A DNA stretch of 64,000 nucleotides from Halomonas sp. 7T (GTDB lineage: Bacteria; Pseudomonadota; Gammaproteobacteria; Pseudomonadales; Halomonadaceae): contig NZ_CP087112.1 in assembly GCF_025643255.1 (NCBI RefSeq), forward strand, positions 1,612,001 to 1,676,000. Reading direction: 5' to 3'. Under the pieces are notes generated by a model. It was not told the origin of the DNA and did no database searches. It saw nothing but the letters and a program-made list of their open reading frames with translations. Shown piece by piece: positions 9,289 to 19,697 of this stretch. Made by a program: the position numbers and the translations under genes. Each line of letters opens with the position of its first letter. The first letter of the stretch is position 1.

Positions 9289-9948
9289 TTAATCTCTAAC
9301 TCTAACTAGCAAGCCCTGAACATTGGCACGCTGTTTAATCAGTGCCATGGCGGCTTCGCCATCGTCAGAGGTGGCATAGGGGCCAACGTAAACGGTGGTG
9401 AGGTTATTATCTCGCTCTCGCCGGTAGGTGGTGAACCCCTCTTCAGACAACTGCTCACTAAGGCGCTGGGCATTGGACACATCACCGAAGCTGCCCACCT
9501 GGATGGCCCATTCGCCCTGTTGAGTAACCGCAGGTGCAGACGAGGTTGAAGAAGCGTTACTAGAAGTACGACTGTTACTGGCCATTAATTCCGCAATGGG
9601 ATCATTGTCAGGCTGCCCCTCTTCCACAGGTTCTTGAGATACTGAAGCCGCTTCACTGGGTGGTGCTACTTCGCCTGTGTCTGGCTGACGCGGCTCAGCC
9701 TCAATAGGCGTGCTGATGACGGCCTGCTCTTCCTGCGGCTCGGAAGCGGGCAAAGGCGTAATGGTAGACGGCATTTCAGGTGCAGGAACATCCTGACGCA
9801 CGACTTGAACAGGCTGTTCAATAACAAACGTCGGCTGTGGGCGCTCTTCCCGTGGAGCAGGATCACTCATTAGCCACGGCACAATGATCGCCAGTAGCGC
9901 GAGCAAAATCACAATACCACTGATGCGTTCCGTTTTACCGTATTTCAT
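9289..9948 (-). CDS. SPOR-domain cell-division-associated protein (DedD-like)
   Basis: 219-residue bitopic protein: short cytoplasmic N-terminus, one membrane helix (ISGIVILLALLAIIVPWLM), a long Pro/Glu/Ser-rich periplasmic linker, and a C-terminal SPOR domain (from GEWAIQVGSFGD to the end) that binds denuded glycan at the septum. This layout and its place between folC and cvpA match DedD. I prefer ATG 9948 because GGAGAAGG lies just upstream; ATG 9960 has no ribosome binding site. The linker is acidic. Confidence 0.88.
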   Translation of the reverse strand: MKYGKTERISGIVILLALLAIIVPWLMSDPAPREERPQPTFVIEQPVQVVRQDVPAPEMPSTITPLPASEPQEEQAVISTPIEAEPRQPDTGEVAPPSEAASVSQEPVEEGQPDNDPIAELMASNSRTSSNASSTSSAPAVTQQGEWAIQVGSFGDVSNAQRLSEQLSEEGFTTYRRERDNNLTTVYVGPYATSDDGEAAMALIKQRANVQGLLVRVRD

Positions 9949-9990
9949 ATCCTTCTCCATCAGGCTAAGCGGGCACCACAGTTAGGCCTG

Positions 9991-11343
9991 TTAAGCTTGC
10001 GGCAGCGGGTTTGCCAACAGCGCCGCCACGGTAAAAAACGACCCCGTCGCCAACACGCGATCCTGGGGAGTAAGCCGTTCAGCAATGGCGGACACGCCCT
10101 CTTCTGGGGAAGCCGCACAATAATGCACCTTCCCGCCTCGCGAAGTAATGCGCTCAGCTAGTTCGACCGCTGGGCGCCCACGCTCCCCCTCAAGGGTAAC
10201 GCATACCCAATCGGTAATTCGTGGCAGTAGCGCGTCAATCACGCCATCGGCATCTTTGTCGTTCAACATACCAATTAACGCCCACTGTCGCCCGCCTGCT
10301 GGTGGCATGGGAAGCCTTCGAGCCAGATACTCGGCCGCATGAGGGTTATGACCGACATCCAGGCACCACTGGCCCAGCCACTGCATACGCCCTGGCAGCC
10401 TGACCGTTTCCAGCGCTTCATTACAGTGACTAAGAGACAGCCGCACGCCGCAAACCGCCAACGCCTGTAGCGCGGTGGCGGCATTATCAATTGGAAGCCC
10501 CGGATCGGGAAGCCCATCGAATGAAATGGCCTCCCCTTTCGCGGTTAAACCGTGCCAGCTCCATGCAGCAACACCTGTTGTTCGCCGCTGAGAGTTTGCA
10601 TCCGCCACATGCCTGCCGGCGCTATCTTTATCACTACTGCTAAACGCTGTGTGGTGAAACGCCGCCCCTAACAGGTAAACAGGTGCGGATATATTGACCG
10701 CCGTTTCCGCAACGCTTGACGGTAGCGTCTGGCTGCCCAAAACGGCAGGCTTCAACGGTCGAAAAATGCCCGCCTTTTCGCGGCCAATTTGATCAATATC
10801 CGTGCCTAAAAAATGAGCATGATCTTGAGCAATCGTCGTCACAACACCCACATCAGCATCAATGATATTGACCGCATCTAAGCGACCGCCTAAGCCTACC
10901 TCTAGTAGCGCTACGTCAAGATTAGCTTGGGCCAAGCACCACAGTGCACAAAGCGTGCCAGCTTCAAAATACGTTAGGCTAATAGTAGGCGACTGCAGCC
11001 TAGCGGACTCTACTTTCTGAAAACCCGCGACAAGCAGCGCATCTTGAGCGTCTTGTCCATCAATAGTGACGCGTTCGTTGTAGCGTAACAGGTGGGGAGA
11101 CGTGTAGGTGCCCGTCCGCAGGCCATGGGCAAGAGCAATGGCATCCATCATGGCAAGGGTCGACCCCTTGCCATTAGTACCTGCAACCGTAATGACACGC
11201 GGCGCGATAGGGCTTTCTAGCAGCCCCATACGTTTAGCTACCTGCGATACCCGCTCCAGTCCCATATCGATGCCTACGGGATGCAGCGTTTCAAGGTAAT
11301 GTAGCCACTCGGCTAAAGACTTAGGCATTGCGTGTCGCGTCAT
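9991..11343 (-). CDS. folC: Bifunctional dihydrofolate/folylpolyglutamate synthase
   Basis: Adds glutamate to dihydropteroate and further glutamates to folates, using ATP. The Mur-ligase-type P-loop is [12 protein letters not shown] (near residue 55 from this start), and [10 protein letters not shown] with [12 protein letters not shown] follow. About 450 residues from ATG 11343. The open frame reaches 11418, but that longer N-terminus has no family counterpart. ATG 11328 (MPKSLAEW) is another option. Both starts lie inside the end of accD, so the genes overlap and are probably translationally coupled, as in the accD-folC pair elsewhere. Confidence 0.94.
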   Translation of the reverse strand: MTRHAMPKSLAEWLHYLETLHPVGIDMGLERVSQVAKRMGLLESPIAPRVITVAGTNGKGSTLAMMDAIALAHGLRTGTYTSPHLLRYNERVTIDGQDAQDALLVAGFQKVESARLQSPTISLTYFEAGTLCALWCLAQANLDVALLEVGLGGRLDAVNIIDADVGVVTTIAQDHAHFLGTDIDQIGREKAGIFRPLKPAVLGSQTLPSSVAETAVNISAPVYLLGAAFHHTAFSSSDKDSAGRHVADANSQRRTTGVAAWSWHGLTAKGEAISFDGLPDPGLPIDNAATALQALAVCGVRLSLSHCNEALETVRLPGRMQWLGQWCLDVGHNPHAAEYLARRLPMPPAGGRQWALIGMLNDKDADGVIDALLPRITDWVCVTLEGERGRPAVELAERITSRGGKVHYCAASPEEGVSAIAERLTPQDRVLATGSFFTVAALLANPLPQA

Positions 11344-12331
11344 CGCTCTTGGATGAACTGTGTTCGCTATTCGCCTCCTTGGGAGCAGCGTCAGCAGCTT
11401 CTGCCACACGTTCTTCATCTAACAGCGGCTCGACGATTTCCACATCGTCAGGCGCACTCACTACCACGGCCGACGCGCTATTGTGAGTGAGTTTACGCAG
11501 CACGCTTCCTACGCGGTCACGCATCTCATGGCGGTGGACAATCATATCCACCGTGCCGTGCTCTAATAGGAACTCACTGCGCTGGAACCCTTCGGGCAGG
11601 GTTTCACGCACGGTTTGCTCGATAACTCGCGGCCCAGCAAAACCAATCAGCGCATTAGGTTCGGCAATATTGAGATCACCCAGCATCGCAAGCGACGCCG
11701 ATACACCACCAAACACGGGATCCGTTAACACAGAGATATACGGCACGCCTTCCTGCTTGAGCTTTTCAAGCGCTGCCGAGGTCTTAGCCATTTGCATTAG
11801 CGAGAAAAGCGCTTCTTGCATACGCGCGCCGCCTGAGGCTGCAAAACAGACCAGCGGAATACGCGCTTCCAGAGCCACCGTCGCCGCGCGAACGAATTTC
11901 TCGCCCACCACGGCGCCCATCGAGCCACCCATGAACGTAAACTCAAAAGCCACGGCTACCACAGGTAGGCCATCTAGCTCACCACGCATGGCTACCAGGG
12001 CATCTTTTTCGCCAGTGTCTTTCTGCGCGGCCACAAGACGATCTTTATACTTCTTGGAGTCGCGGAATTTGAGGCGGTCGTTCGGCTCAATCTCGGCGGC
12101 GATCTCTTCACGACCCTGTTTATCCAGGAACCAATCCAAGCGCTTACGGGCTGTCAAGCGTAAGTGATGCTCACACTTAGGGCATACGCTGTGATGTTTC
12201 TCTAACTCAGGGAGGTAGAGAACCGCTTCACACTTGGGACATTTACGCCAGAGGCCATCGGGCACGCTGGCACGACGGTCTTTACGCTGGATACGCCCCA
12301 TAGAGGGCACGATTTTATCTAACCAGCTCAT
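11321..12331 (-). CDS. accD: Acetyl-CoA carboxylase carboxyltransferase beta subunit
   Basis: 336 residues. Together with AccA it transfers the carboxyl group from biotin to acetyl-CoA to make malonyl-CoA, the first step of fatty-acid synthesis. The N-terminal zinc ribbon has four cysteines (CPKC near 31, CPKC near 50). The crotonase-like core includes [19 protein letters not shown] and [17 protein letters not shown], followed by [11 protein letters not shown]. The last ~45 residues are an acidic Ala/Glu/Ser-rich tail beyond the catalytic domain, plausibly a halophile-style extension. It lies downstream of trpA and overlaps folC. Confidence 0.97.
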   Translation of the reverse strand: MSWLDKIVPSMGRIQRKDRRASVPDGLWRKCPKCEAVLYLPELEKHHSVCPKCEHHLRLTARKRLDWFLDKQGREEIAAEIEPNDRLKFRDSKKYKDRLVAAQKDTGEKDALVAMRGELDGLPVVAVAFEFTFMGGSMGAVVGEKFVRAATVALEARIPLVCFAASGGARMQEALFSLMQMAKTSAALEKLKQEGVPYISVLTDPVFGGVSASLAMLGDLNIAEPNALIGFAGPRVIEQTVRETLPEGFQRSEFLLEHGTVDMIVHRHEMRDRVGSVLRKLTHNSASAVVVSAPDDVEIVEPLLDEERVAEAADAAPKEANSEHSSSKSDDATRNA

Positions 12332-12425
12332 ATCAAAAAGGCTTCCATATATACGTCAATGCCTGGCACCGCCAAGCTTGATGAGTGTCGTCAGTCAATT
12401 CAGTGTAGACGATGAGGGAGCGTGC

Positions 12426-13229
12426 TTAGGCATCCATCGCGGTGCGCATTTCAGCCAACACGCTTTTCAGCTGCCCGGCGATGGTTTCAGGTGAATCAAC
12501 GCTGTCCGCGATGCGGTTAACCAGCGCGCTGCCTACGATAACGCCGTCGGCCACTTTAGCTACTTCCGCTGCTGTCACGCCATCGCGAATGCCGAAGCCA
12601 ACGCATAGCGGTAAGTCGGTCATTTCACGCAGCGGTGCTAGGTGGTTCGCCACATCCTCAGCATTCAGCGTCGCAGCGCCGGTAACGCCCTTAAGCGAAA
12701 CATAATATAGGTAGCCCTCACCGTGGGCGCATATTGTAGCGGCACGGGCATGGGAAGTGGTAGGCGCAACCAGGAAAATTGCCGCTAAATCACGCGCCTT
12801 TAACAGTGGGCCAAACTCTTCCGCCTCTTCTGGCGGCATATCGACCACCAGCACCCCATCGACACCTACGCTGGCTGCTTTATCAGCAAACACGTCGTAA
12901 CCGATGCGCTCAATGGGGTTGAGGTACCCCATTAAGACAACGGGCGTCGTGGTATCGGCTTGACGAAATTCAGCCACCATCTCAAGCAGGTCGACCAAAC
13001 GGGTGCCCTGTTTCAGTGCCCGTTCACAGGCTTTTTGAATGACCGGGCCGTCGGCCATCGGGTCTGAAAACGGCACGCCAAGCTCGATAATATCAGCACC
13101 CGCCTCCACCAAGGCATGCATAAAGCCAACGGTGTATTGCAGGGCAGGATCACCTGCCGTGATATAGGGAATCAACGCCTTGCGGCCCTGCTGCTTTAAC
13201 TCTGAAAAACGCTGGTCAATACGATTCAT
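12426..13229 (-). CDS. trpA: Tryptophan synthase alpha chain
   Basis: 267-residue TIM-barrel that cleaves indole-3-glycerol phosphate to indole, which is channelled to TrpB. The catalytic Glu and Asp are both in [17 protein letters not shown] (about residues 46-62). The phosphate-binding GFGIRDG loop and [10 protein letters not shown] strand are present. Its start lies 8 bases after the trpB stop. Having trpBA between trpF and accD, rather than in a separate trpBA unit next to trpI as in Pseudomonas, is a lineage feature. Confidence 0.97.
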   Translation of the reverse strand: MNRIDQRFSELKQQGRKALIPYITAGDPALQYTVGFMHALVEAGADIIELGVPFSDPMADGPVIQKACERALKQGTRLVDLLEMVAEFRQADTTTPVVLMGYLNPIERIGYDVFADKAASVGVDGVLVVDMPPEEAEEFGPLLKARDLAAIFLVAPTTSHARAATICAHGEGYLYYVSLKGVTGAATLNAEDVANHLAPLREMTDLPLCVGFGIRDGVTAAEVAKVADGVIVGSALVNRIADSVDSPETIAGQLKSVLAEMRTAMDA

Positions 13230-13237
13230 GCTTGCCC

Positions 13238-14476
13238 TTAAAACTCAATGCCGTCGATATTAGCCACGGTCATAATATCTTTATCACCACGACCCGAAAG
13301 ATTGACCACGATATGCTGGTCAGGGCGCATTGTGGGTGCTAACACTTTCGCATGCGCCAGCGCATGGGCAGACTCAAGTGCTGGCATAATGCCTTCCATG
13401 TGGGTTAGCTCACGAAACGCTTCCAGCACTTCTTTATCGTTTGCCGCCACATAATGAACTCGGCCAACGTCCTTCCAAAGCGCGTGCTCTGGGCCAACGC
13501 CTGGGTAGTCAAGCCCGGCAGAAATCGAATGAGTGTCCGACACTTGGCCCGCCTCATCAGACATCAAATAGGTACGGTTACCGTGTAATACGCCTCGCGG
13601 CGCGTTAGAGGAGAGCGGCGCTGCATGGCGACCTGTCTCGACCCCATCACCACCGGCTTCCACGCCGTACATCGCAACCGCGTCATCTTCCACGAACGGG
13701 TAGAAAAGCCCCAACGCATTTGAGCCACCGCCCACACAGGCGATGAGCGCGTCGGGCAAGCGGCCAATTTGCGCTAAGGATTGTTGGCGCGCTTCACGGC
13801 CAACTACTGCATTGAAATCCCGCACCAGCTGCGGATACGGATGAGGGCCGGCGACAGTACCAATGATATAAAACGTGTTATCAACGTTCGTTACCCAATC
13901 GCGCAGCGCTTCGTTCATGGCGTCTTTGAGCGTACGCGTGCCGGACTCCACCGGAATAACCCGCGCGCCTAACAGGCGCATACGGTAAACGTTCAGCTTC
14001 TGGCGTTGAACATCGGCAGCGCCCATATACACATCACACTCAAGGCCTAAACGCGCCGCCACGGTAGCTGTGGCAACACCATGCTGGCCAGCGCCGGTTT
14101 CCGCAATCACGCGCGGTTTACCGGTTTTCTTTGCCAGTAACGCTTGGCCGATCGTGTTGTTAACTTTGTGAGCGCCGGTATGGTTCAGGTCTTCACGCTT
14201 TAACCAAATTTGCGCGCCGCCTAACGACTGTGACCAACGCTCGGCATGATAAAGCGGCGATGGACGCCCTACATAGTGGGCTAGATCACGGTCAAACTCT
14301 GCCTGAAAGGCTGGGTCATCGCGCAGACTTAAATAAGTCTGCTCAAGCTCTTCCAGAGCAAAGCTCAAGGTTTCTGACACAAACCGGCCGCCGTAGGGGC
14401 CAAAATGACCACGGGCATCCGGCATTCGGGTCAGGTCGCTGAACTTGGTTTCAGATACTGAGACAGTCACAGGCAT
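13238..14476 (-). CDS. trpB: Tryptophan synthase beta chain
   Basis: 412 residues. PLP enzyme condensing indole with serine to tryptophan, acting as an alpha2beta2 complex with TrpA. The PLP lysine is Lys104 in [12 protein letters not shown]. The phosphate-binding [12 protein letters not shown] loop is near residue 245, and the C-terminal SGRGDKD is present. The N-terminus [11 protein letters not shown] is diagnostic. An 86-base gap with a strong hairpin separates it from trpF. Confidence 0.98.
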   Translation of the reverse strand: MPVTVSVSETKFSDLTRMPDARGHFGPYGGRFVSETLSFALEELEQTYLSLRDDPAFQAEFDRDLAHYVGRPSPLYHAERWSQSLGGAQIWLKREDLNHTGAHKVNNTIGQALLAKKTGKPRVIAETGAGQHGVATATVAARLGLECDVYMGAADVQRQKLNVYRMRLLGARVIPVESGTRTLKDAMNEALRDWVTNVDNTFYIIGTVAGPHPYPQLVRDFNAVVGREARQQSLAQIGRLPDALIACVGGGSNALGLFYPFVEDDAVAMYGVEAGGDGVETGRHAAPLSSNAPRGVLHGNRTYLMSDEAGQVSDTHSISAGLDYPGVGPEHALWKDVGRVHYVAANDKEVLEAFRELTHMEGIMPALESAHALAHAKVLAPTMRPDQHIVVNLSGRGDKDIMTVANIDGIEF

Positions 14477-14527
14477 ACCTCACAAGATCGCCAGAACAGG
14501 CAAATAATGAATGAACTAACGTTGAAG

Positions 14528-14550
14528 ATGGCCGCCTATCAGGCGGCCAT
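14528..14550 (-). other. Hairpin between trpF and trpB
   Basis: Perfect 9-bp GC-rich stem (14528-14536 with 14542-14550) and a 5-base loop in the trpF-trpB gap. No U-run follows on either strand, so it is not a classical terminator. It may stabilise or process the message. I saw no Trp-rich leader peptide. Confidence 0.4.
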
Positions 14551-14562
14551 ACAATGTACTTA

Positions 14563-15195
14563 TTAAGCGCTGGCTAATGATACGTGTTTAACAAAAGACG
14601 CCATCAACTCGGCGCTTTTAACGCCGGGCAACGCCTCAATACCGCCTGAGACATCAACCGCGTAAGGCTTAACTTGATCAATGGCTGCATTAATGTTCTC
14701 AACCGTTAACCCACCGGCGAGGATAACAGGTTTTTCCAGGGCTGCGGGGATTCTAGACCAATCAAACGTCTCCCCAGTTCCGCCCGGCACCCCAGGGCTG
14801 TAAGCATCCAACAACAGTGCCTGAGCCTGGGTATACTCCGCCGCTGCTTGATGAAGGTCGATACCGTCGCGCATGCGCAGGGCTTTAATCCAAGGCCGAT
14901 CAAACTGCTGGCAAAACGAGGCTGGCTCATCTCCGTGAAACTGAATCACATCCAAATAGGGCAGGCACTGCTCGATCAGTTCAACGGGCTGATTAACAAA
15001 CAGCCCTACCCGCGTCGCAAACGCAGGCACCTGCTGTGAAAGCGTTTGCAGTTTTTCCGGTGTAATGCCGCGAGCACTCTTAGGCCACATCACAAAACCT
15101 AGCGCATCAATACCGAGCGACACGGCTTGCTCAACATCCTGCGCCCGGGTGAGGCCACAAAACTTGATCCGCGTACGTGCATAATGAGTCTTCAC
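14563..15195 (-). CDS. trpF: Phosphoribosylanthranilate isomerase
   Basis: 210-residue TIM barrel, third step of the tryptophan branch (PRA to CdRP). Catalytic Cys in the N-terminal motif RIKFCGLTRAQD, catalytic Asp in the C-terminal VDVSGGIE region, and IQFHGDE in the middle. It overlaps the upstream truA by 4 bases, so the two are co-translated. The truA-trpF pair is conserved in gammaproteobacteria. Confidence 0.96.
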   Translation of the reverse strand: MKTHYARTRIKFCGLTRAQDVEQAVSLGIDALGFVMWPKSARGITPEKLQTLSQQVPAFATRVGLFVNQPVELIEQCLPYLDVIQFHGDEPASFCQQFDRPWIKALRMRDGIDLHQAAAEYTQAQALLLDAYSPGVPGGTGETFDWSRIPAALEKPVILAGGLTVENINAAIDQVKPYAVDVSGGIEALPGVKSAELMASFVKHVSLASA

Positions 15196-16130
15196 GGGGT
15201 TGCCTCCTGCTGCTCCGGCGCGGATTTATTTTTGAAAGTGAGCTTTCGCCTCGCCGCGATACGTGGGTTATCCGGAAGCGGCCGCTCGCCCGTCCACTCG
15301 CCCGTAAACGCCAGCAGGTTGGGGCCTAGCGGCTCTTGGGGCAGTGCAAAACGCTCGTCGTAAATCGAATCAACAAAATGTAAGCCGCAGGCGGGCGCGG
15401 TTACATCCCCTTTGCGACGATTCTTTAGCGCCAGTAGACGCTCAATATGCGCTTCATCCTGGACGCCGCGACCTACGCTTGCCAACGCCCCCGCGATATT
15501 GCGAATCATATGGTGCAAAAACGCATTGCCCTGAATATCAATCACCACGATGGGGCCATAGCGCTTTACTTCTACAAAATGCATTTGCCGCCAAGGTGTT
15601 TTCGACTGACAGCCTGCGGCACGGAAACTGCTGAAATCGTGCTCGCCCACTAATGCCTGCGCTGCACGATGCATCGCCTCTGCATCCAACGGGTCACGGC
15701 ACCACGTCACGTTGGCGCGCTCTAAGACGGGGCGACTGATTTGGTTCAAGAAAATATAGCGATAGCGACGGCCAAGCGCCCCTAGGCGTGAATGAAAGTC
15801 ATCTGACACTGGCTTCACCCAGCGTACTGCCACATCCCTGGGAAGGTTCGTATTGGCACCAAAAATCCAGGCTTTTTCAGAGCGCTGAACCGGCGGGTCA
15901 AAATGGATGACCTGACGCGTGGCATGTACACCAGAATCTGTGCGCCCGCTGGCGTGGATTTGAATCGGCGCACCCGCCACCTTCGCTAAGGCATCTTCTA
16001 CCGATGCCTGAACCGAAGCCGCATGTTTTAAGCGTTGGAAGCCACAAAAGCGCGAGCCGTCATACTCAATGCCCATCGCAAGGCGGCCAGCCAGCGGTTG
16101 TGTTTCATCAAAGTGATAGAACAGCGTCAT
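15192..16130 (-). CDS. truA: tRNA pseudouridine(38-40) synthase
   Basis: 312 residues. Converts uridine to pseudouridine at positions 38-40 in the anticodon stem-loop of many tRNAs. The catalytic Asp is in ASGRTDSGVHATRQV, and GIEYDGSRFCGFQ opens the domain. The C-terminal ~30 residues (RIAARRKLTFKNKSAPEQQEATP) extend past the usual end. An internal ATG before GIEYDG is a possible shorter start. It starts the tightly packed truA-trpF unit, 30 bases after the fimV-like stop. Confidence 0.95.
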   Translation of the reverse strand: MTLFYHFDETQPLAGRLAMGIEYDGSRFCGFQRLKHAASVQASVEDALAKVAGAPIQIHASGRTDSGVHATRQVIHFDPPVQRSEKAWIFGANTNLPRDVAVRWVKPVSDDFHSRLGALGRRYRYIFLNQISRPVLERANVTWCRDPLDAEAMHRAAQALVGEHDFSSFRAAGCQSKTPWRQMHFVEVKRYGPIVVIDIQGNAFLHHMIRNIAGALASVGRGVQDEAHIERLLALKNRRKGDVTAPACGLHFVDSIYDERFALPQEPLGPNLLAFTGEWTGERPLPDNPRIAARRKLTFKNKSAPEQQEATP

Positions 16131-16159
16131 TAAGCCACGTCATTTAGAGAGGTTAAAAG

Positions 16160-18214
16160 TTAGCTATTATCCCGACGTCGCGGCTCGAATGCCACCTCTT
16201 CAATTTCCCACTCATCTTCAGGCACTCGCGGCGTATAATTCGCTCTCTTAGAAGAGGTGGTCGTGCCGTTGTTCACCCCATTGTTAATAGCGCCCTCTTC
16301 ACTTGTTTCCTCGTGTTTTAGTGATGGGGGATTATAGTCAATATAGTAATCTAGGGGCTGCGAACGCTGATCCTCATCAGGCGGCGACATCTCGTCCTCC
16401 ACGCGCTCCTGAGGATGCTCCTGCTCATCAACATGGTGTGAATCATCAAGCGCGCTGGCTTCCGGCTTCACAGCCGAAGGCGCCAGCGATACCTGTTCAT
16501 GGCTATCCGGTTTAGGCTGCTGACGTTGTGCCGCTAATCCCGACGCTTGGCTGCGTGTAAACACGTCATCGTCGTCAGCTTCCCACTCTTTTGGTGCTTC
16601 ACTGTCATTAACCGTTGGCGGCGGCTCATTTGACGCAGCCGTGCTGGGCTTCATTACCGGCGCCTCATCAAACGCTGCAGTATCCAACCCTGGCTCGGCA
16701 ACCTGCGATTCAGAAGAGCTTGAAGCCGCAGACGGGAAATCAGTCACCGGCTCTACACTGGCGGCCTCGGCGAAAGGTGCCTCGGCTTGACGTGCCCCGC
16801 TGGTGGCAGCACCAGTAGACTCCGCGACATGCGGCTCCGTGCGCCCAGCGGCTGTCGCAGCAGAAGATGGCGCCGATGGAGGCGTTACGGAACGGGCGGT
16901 TACCGGAGCATCTTCCCACTGACGCTCTCGGCGCTTGCGCGACCAAACCAATCCTGCCAACAAAAGCGCGAGGGCAATACTGGCCAGCGGCCATCGATAC
17001 TCCGCCAGCGGCGCAAACACACTCCGCTGATTGACAGCAGATTCTGGCGCTCCCCCCTGATTTTGTTCGCCCCGCGCGCCTTCCAAAAGCCCCGTTGCGA
17101 CAGCATTAGCCGCGCTACTCCCCTGCTGGGAGGCATTCAGCGCCTCGGTTAACGCAGCGACCTCCTGACGCAGCTCAGCCAGCTCCATACGCAGCTGAGC
17201 CCGCTCTTCAAGCACTTGCTGGAGCATAGCTTGGCTTTCGGCCAGCTGCTGAATGACGTCATCTAAGGTAAGGTCCGCCAGCGCGCTTTCTGGATTTTGC
17301 GCCTGCTCAGCGTCAAGCGGCTCTGTCGCTGGTTCCGTGGCGGTCGCACTCTCATCAGCACCCCCACCGGCACCCTCGTCAGCACTCTGATTCGGCTCTT
17401 CCTGGGCAATTTCGGCTGCCGTTTCAGCAGGCGGCGTATCAGCCTGCTGAGAGGACGGCGGCTGTTCACTTGTGCGCCGCATTGCTTGTACCGCACGCGC
17501 CGCCTCTCCGGGAGAGCGAGCCATCACCTGCTCGCGGCTCGGCATTATCAAGGTTTGGCCAGCGCGCAGGTTATTAATATTACTAGAGGGAAAAACACGT
17601 GGATTAGCATCTACCAGCGCCACGATCATCTGCTGTACGCTAGCATTAGCTGGCCTCACCCGGTCGGCCACACTCCACAGGGTATCGCCGCTTGCCACGT
17701 ACGCGGTGTTATTCGCTAGGGACGTGCTACCGTCGTTTGGCACGCCAGGGGTTGCAGAAGCAGGCTGGCGATTGGGTAGGGCTACTTCCTGCTGCTCACG
17801 CGAGGGGCTGCGTGCGTTCACCATGTTGGGTGGATCAAATAGCAGTGTGAAAGCTCGGGTGGCCTCTCCCCCTGGGGAATCGATTGTTAACAAAACATCG
17901 AGCCAGGGATCGTCAACCACCTGCGAAGAGCTAAGGACCAACTGACGTCCATCAGCCTGTTCGCGTAACTGGACACGCAGCGATGAAATAAGCGGCGTCC
18001 ACTCTAACCCTGCTGCTGTAAAATCCGCTTCATCAGCAACGGAGACTCGCAGTTCGTCCAACGCATATTGGCTAGCGTCTAGCACCGGCACGGTAGCGTT
18101 CAGGGGGGCATCCAGCGGTGAGTTCACCGATGCGGGGCCTAAACCGACAGCCAGCGCTAGCGAACTAACGGCACTAAGCGGTAGCCACAATAACCATGTG
18201 TGCGTCTGTTTCAT
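16160..18214 (-). CDS. FimV/TspN-like LysM inner-membrane hub protein
   Basis: 684 residues: signal peptide (about 1-22), FimV N-terminal periplasmic domain (GLGPASVNSPLDAPLNATVPV onward), LysM peptidoglycan-binding domain (YVASGDTLWSVADRV to LIMPS, roughly 170-230), acidic Gln/Glu linker, a coiled coil (about 310-365, ELRQEVAALTEAL), one membrane helix (WPLASIALALLLAGLVW near 415) and a long acidic cytoplasmic tail. In Pseudomonas FimV organises polar machinery, type IV pili and cAMP signalling. The gene position between asd and truA matches fimV. The usual C-terminal TPR/FimV motif is absent here: the protein ends in a disordered EWEIEEVAFEPRRRD tail. Confidence 0.85.
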   Translation of the reverse strand: MKQTHTWLLWLPLSAVSSLALAVGLGPASVNSPLDAPLNATVPVLDASQYALDELRVSVADEADFTAAGLEWTPLISSLRVQLREQADGRQLVLSSSQVVDDPWLDVLLTIDSPGGEATRAFTLLFDPPNMVNARSPSREQQEVALPNRQPASATPGVPNDGSTSLANNTAYVASGDTLWSVADRVRPANASVQQMIVALVDANPRVFPSSNINNLRAGQTLIMPSREQVMARSPGEAARAVQAMRRTSEQPPSSQQADTPPAETAAEIAQEEPNQSADEGAGGGADESATATEPATEPLDAEQAQNPESALADLTLDDVIQQLAESQAMLQQVLEERAQLRMELAELRQEVAALTEALNASQQGSSAANAVATGLLEGARGEQNQGGAPESAVNQRSVFAPLAEYRWPLASIALALLLAGLVWSRKRRERQWEDAPVTARSVTPPSAPSSAATAAGRTEPHVAESTGAATSGARQAEAPFAEAASVEPVTDFPSAASSSSESQVAEPGLDTAAFDEAPVMKPSTAASNEPPPTVNDSEAPKEWEADDDDVFTRSQASGLAAQRQQPKPDSHEQVSLAPSAVKPEASALDDSHHVDEQEHPQERVEDEMSPPDEDQRSQPLDYYIDYNPPSLKHEETSEEGAINNGVNNGTTTSSKRANYTPRVPEDEWEIEEVAFEPRRRDNS

Positions 18215-18366
18215 TCAAGCCCCTGCTGCCTGCGCACTTAAGCGATGCAATCGCATCTAACTGAGCGCGATCATCATTATGTTTGAGTTCTTTTTATCAT
18301 AACTTACCGTTCATACACATACTTTCAGTTGTGAATGACGTATGGACTTATTAATCAACAGCTGTC

Positions 18367-18400
18367 AAAAAAGATGGGAAGCTGCGGACAGCTTCCCATC
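18367..18400 (-). terminator. Terminator after asd
   Basis: Perfect 12-bp stem (18373-18384 with 18389-18400), CGGA-type tetraloop and a six-base T run on the minus strand (18372-18367). It lies 46 bases after asd and separates it from the fimV-like gene. The remaining bases up to 18214 are AT-rich and probably hold the fimV promoter. Confidence 0.9.
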
Positions 18401-18445
18401 ATGAACTACGTTTGCGCTACTAAGAAAACCAGCGCATAGCCGCTT

Positions 18446-19558
18446 TTACTGCTCGCGCAGAATCTTCAGCATGCGCTTGAGCGGCTCGGCAGCGCCCCAC
18501 AGCAGCTGGTCACCCACGCTGAACGCAGACAGGTATTCACCGCCCATGTTGAGCTTGCGTAAGCGACCTACCGGCACTTGCAGCGTGCCCGTGGCAGCTG
18601 CAGGCGTTAAACCGGCAATGGTGGCATCTTTGTCGTTGGGGATCAGCTTGACCCACTCGTTATGCTTAGCGATGCGTTCTTCAATCTCATCCAGCGGCAC
18701 ATCTTGCTTCAGCTTGATGGTGAACGCCTGGCTGTGAGAGCGCATGGCACCGATGCGCACACAGAGGCCATCAATGGGAACCGGGTTATTCTCTAGGCCC
18801 AGAATCTTGTTGGTCTCAACACTGCCCTTCCACTCTTCACGGCTCTGGCCGTTATCGAGCTTGGTGTCGATCCACGGCAGCAAGCTGCCTGCCAGCGGTG
18901 CGGCGAAGTTATCGGTGGGGAAATCGCCGCTGCGCATCGCTGCGGTTACTTTGCGGTCAATGTCCAGAATCGCGCTAGAGGTGTCTTTTAGCTCTTCGCC
19001 TACGCTGTCGCGCAGTGCGCCCATTTGATTGAGCAGTTCACGCATATGCTTGGCACCGGAGCCAGACGCCGCTTGGTAGGTCATGGAGGTCATCCACTCG
19101 ACCATATCGGCTTCAAACAGGCCGCCCAAGCCCATCAGCATCAGGCTGACGGTGCAGTTACCGCCCACAAACGTTTTCGCCCCTTTAGCAAGCTGGGCGT
19201 CGATGACGTTACGGTTTACCGGATCAAGAATAATCGTCGCTTCATCTTCCATACGCAGCGTGCTGGCGGCATCGATCCAGTAGCCTTTCCAGCCTGCTTC
19301 GCGCAGGTCTTTATAAACCGGCTTGGTGTAATCACCGCCTTGACAGGTAATCACCACATCAAGGGCCTTCAGCGCCTCGATATCAAACGCGTCTTTCAGC
19401 GGAGGTACGTCCACGCCGATGTCGGGCCCTGGCTGGCCTACTTGGGAAGTGGTGAAAAATACCGGCTCAATGCCGTTAAAGTCACCGTCTTCCTGCATGC
19501 GCTGCATCAGCACCGAGCCCACCATGCCACGCCATCCTACGAAACCGACTTTCAACAT
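18446..19558 (-). CDS. asd: Aspartate-semialdehyde dehydrogenase
   Basis: 370 residues. NADPH-dependent reduction of aspartyl phosphate to aspartate semialdehyde, the branch point to lysine/diaminopimelate, threonine and methionine. The Rossmann motif is [12 protein letters not shown] at the N-terminus, and the catalytic Cys135 lies in GGNCTVSLM. This is the Gram-negative (E. coli/Vibrio Asd1) type. A GGAGGA ribosome binding site precedes ATG 19558. It follows leuB on the same strand after a 139-base gap that contains a strong hairpin. Confidence 0.97.
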   Translation of the reverse strand: MLKVGFVGWRGMVGSVLMQRMQEDGDFNGIEPVFFTTSQVGQPGPDIGVDVPPLKDAFDIEALKALDVVITCQGGDYTKPVYKDLREAGWKGYWIDAASTLRMEDEATIILDPVNRNVIDAQLAKGAKTFVGGNCTVSLMLMGLGGLFEADMVEWMTSMTYQAASGSGAKHMRELLNQMGALRDSVGEELKDTSSAILDIDRKVTAAMRSGDFPTDNFAAPLAGSLLPWIDTKLDNGQSREEWKGSVETNKILGLENNPVPIDGLCVRIGAMRSHSQAFTIKLKQDVPLDEIEERIAKHNEWVKLIPNDKDATIAGLTPAAATGTLQVPVGRLRKLNMGGEYLSAFSVGDQLLWGAAEPLKRMLKILREQ

Positions 19559-19614
19559 GTGAAGTCCTCCAAATAAGAATGAGAGCTATATTATACACAA
19601 ATATTGGACACAAC

Positions 19615-19640
19615 GTCGGCCGCCCCAACGGGCGGCCGAC
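19615..19640 (-). other. Strong hairpin between leuB and asd
   Basis: Perfect 11-bp GC-rich stem (19615-19625 with 19630-19640) with a CAAC loop, but no U-run on either strand. It may be a weak terminator or an mRNA-stabilising structure after the leuCDB operon. Confidence 0.5.
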
Positions 19641-19697
19641 TGCGCTGTACAACTAAGCACTGAATCTAATCAACTAGTTAGCAAGCTTTCTTTGCCA

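Noticed and set aside
11487..12167. A 226-codon plus-strand frame over accD
   Set aside because: Antisense shadow of a strongly conserved gene; Ser/Arg/Thr-rich composition typical of shadow frames.
14528..14550. A trp attenuator between trpF and trpB
   Set aside because: There is only one hairpin, no U-run and no Trp-rich leader peptide.
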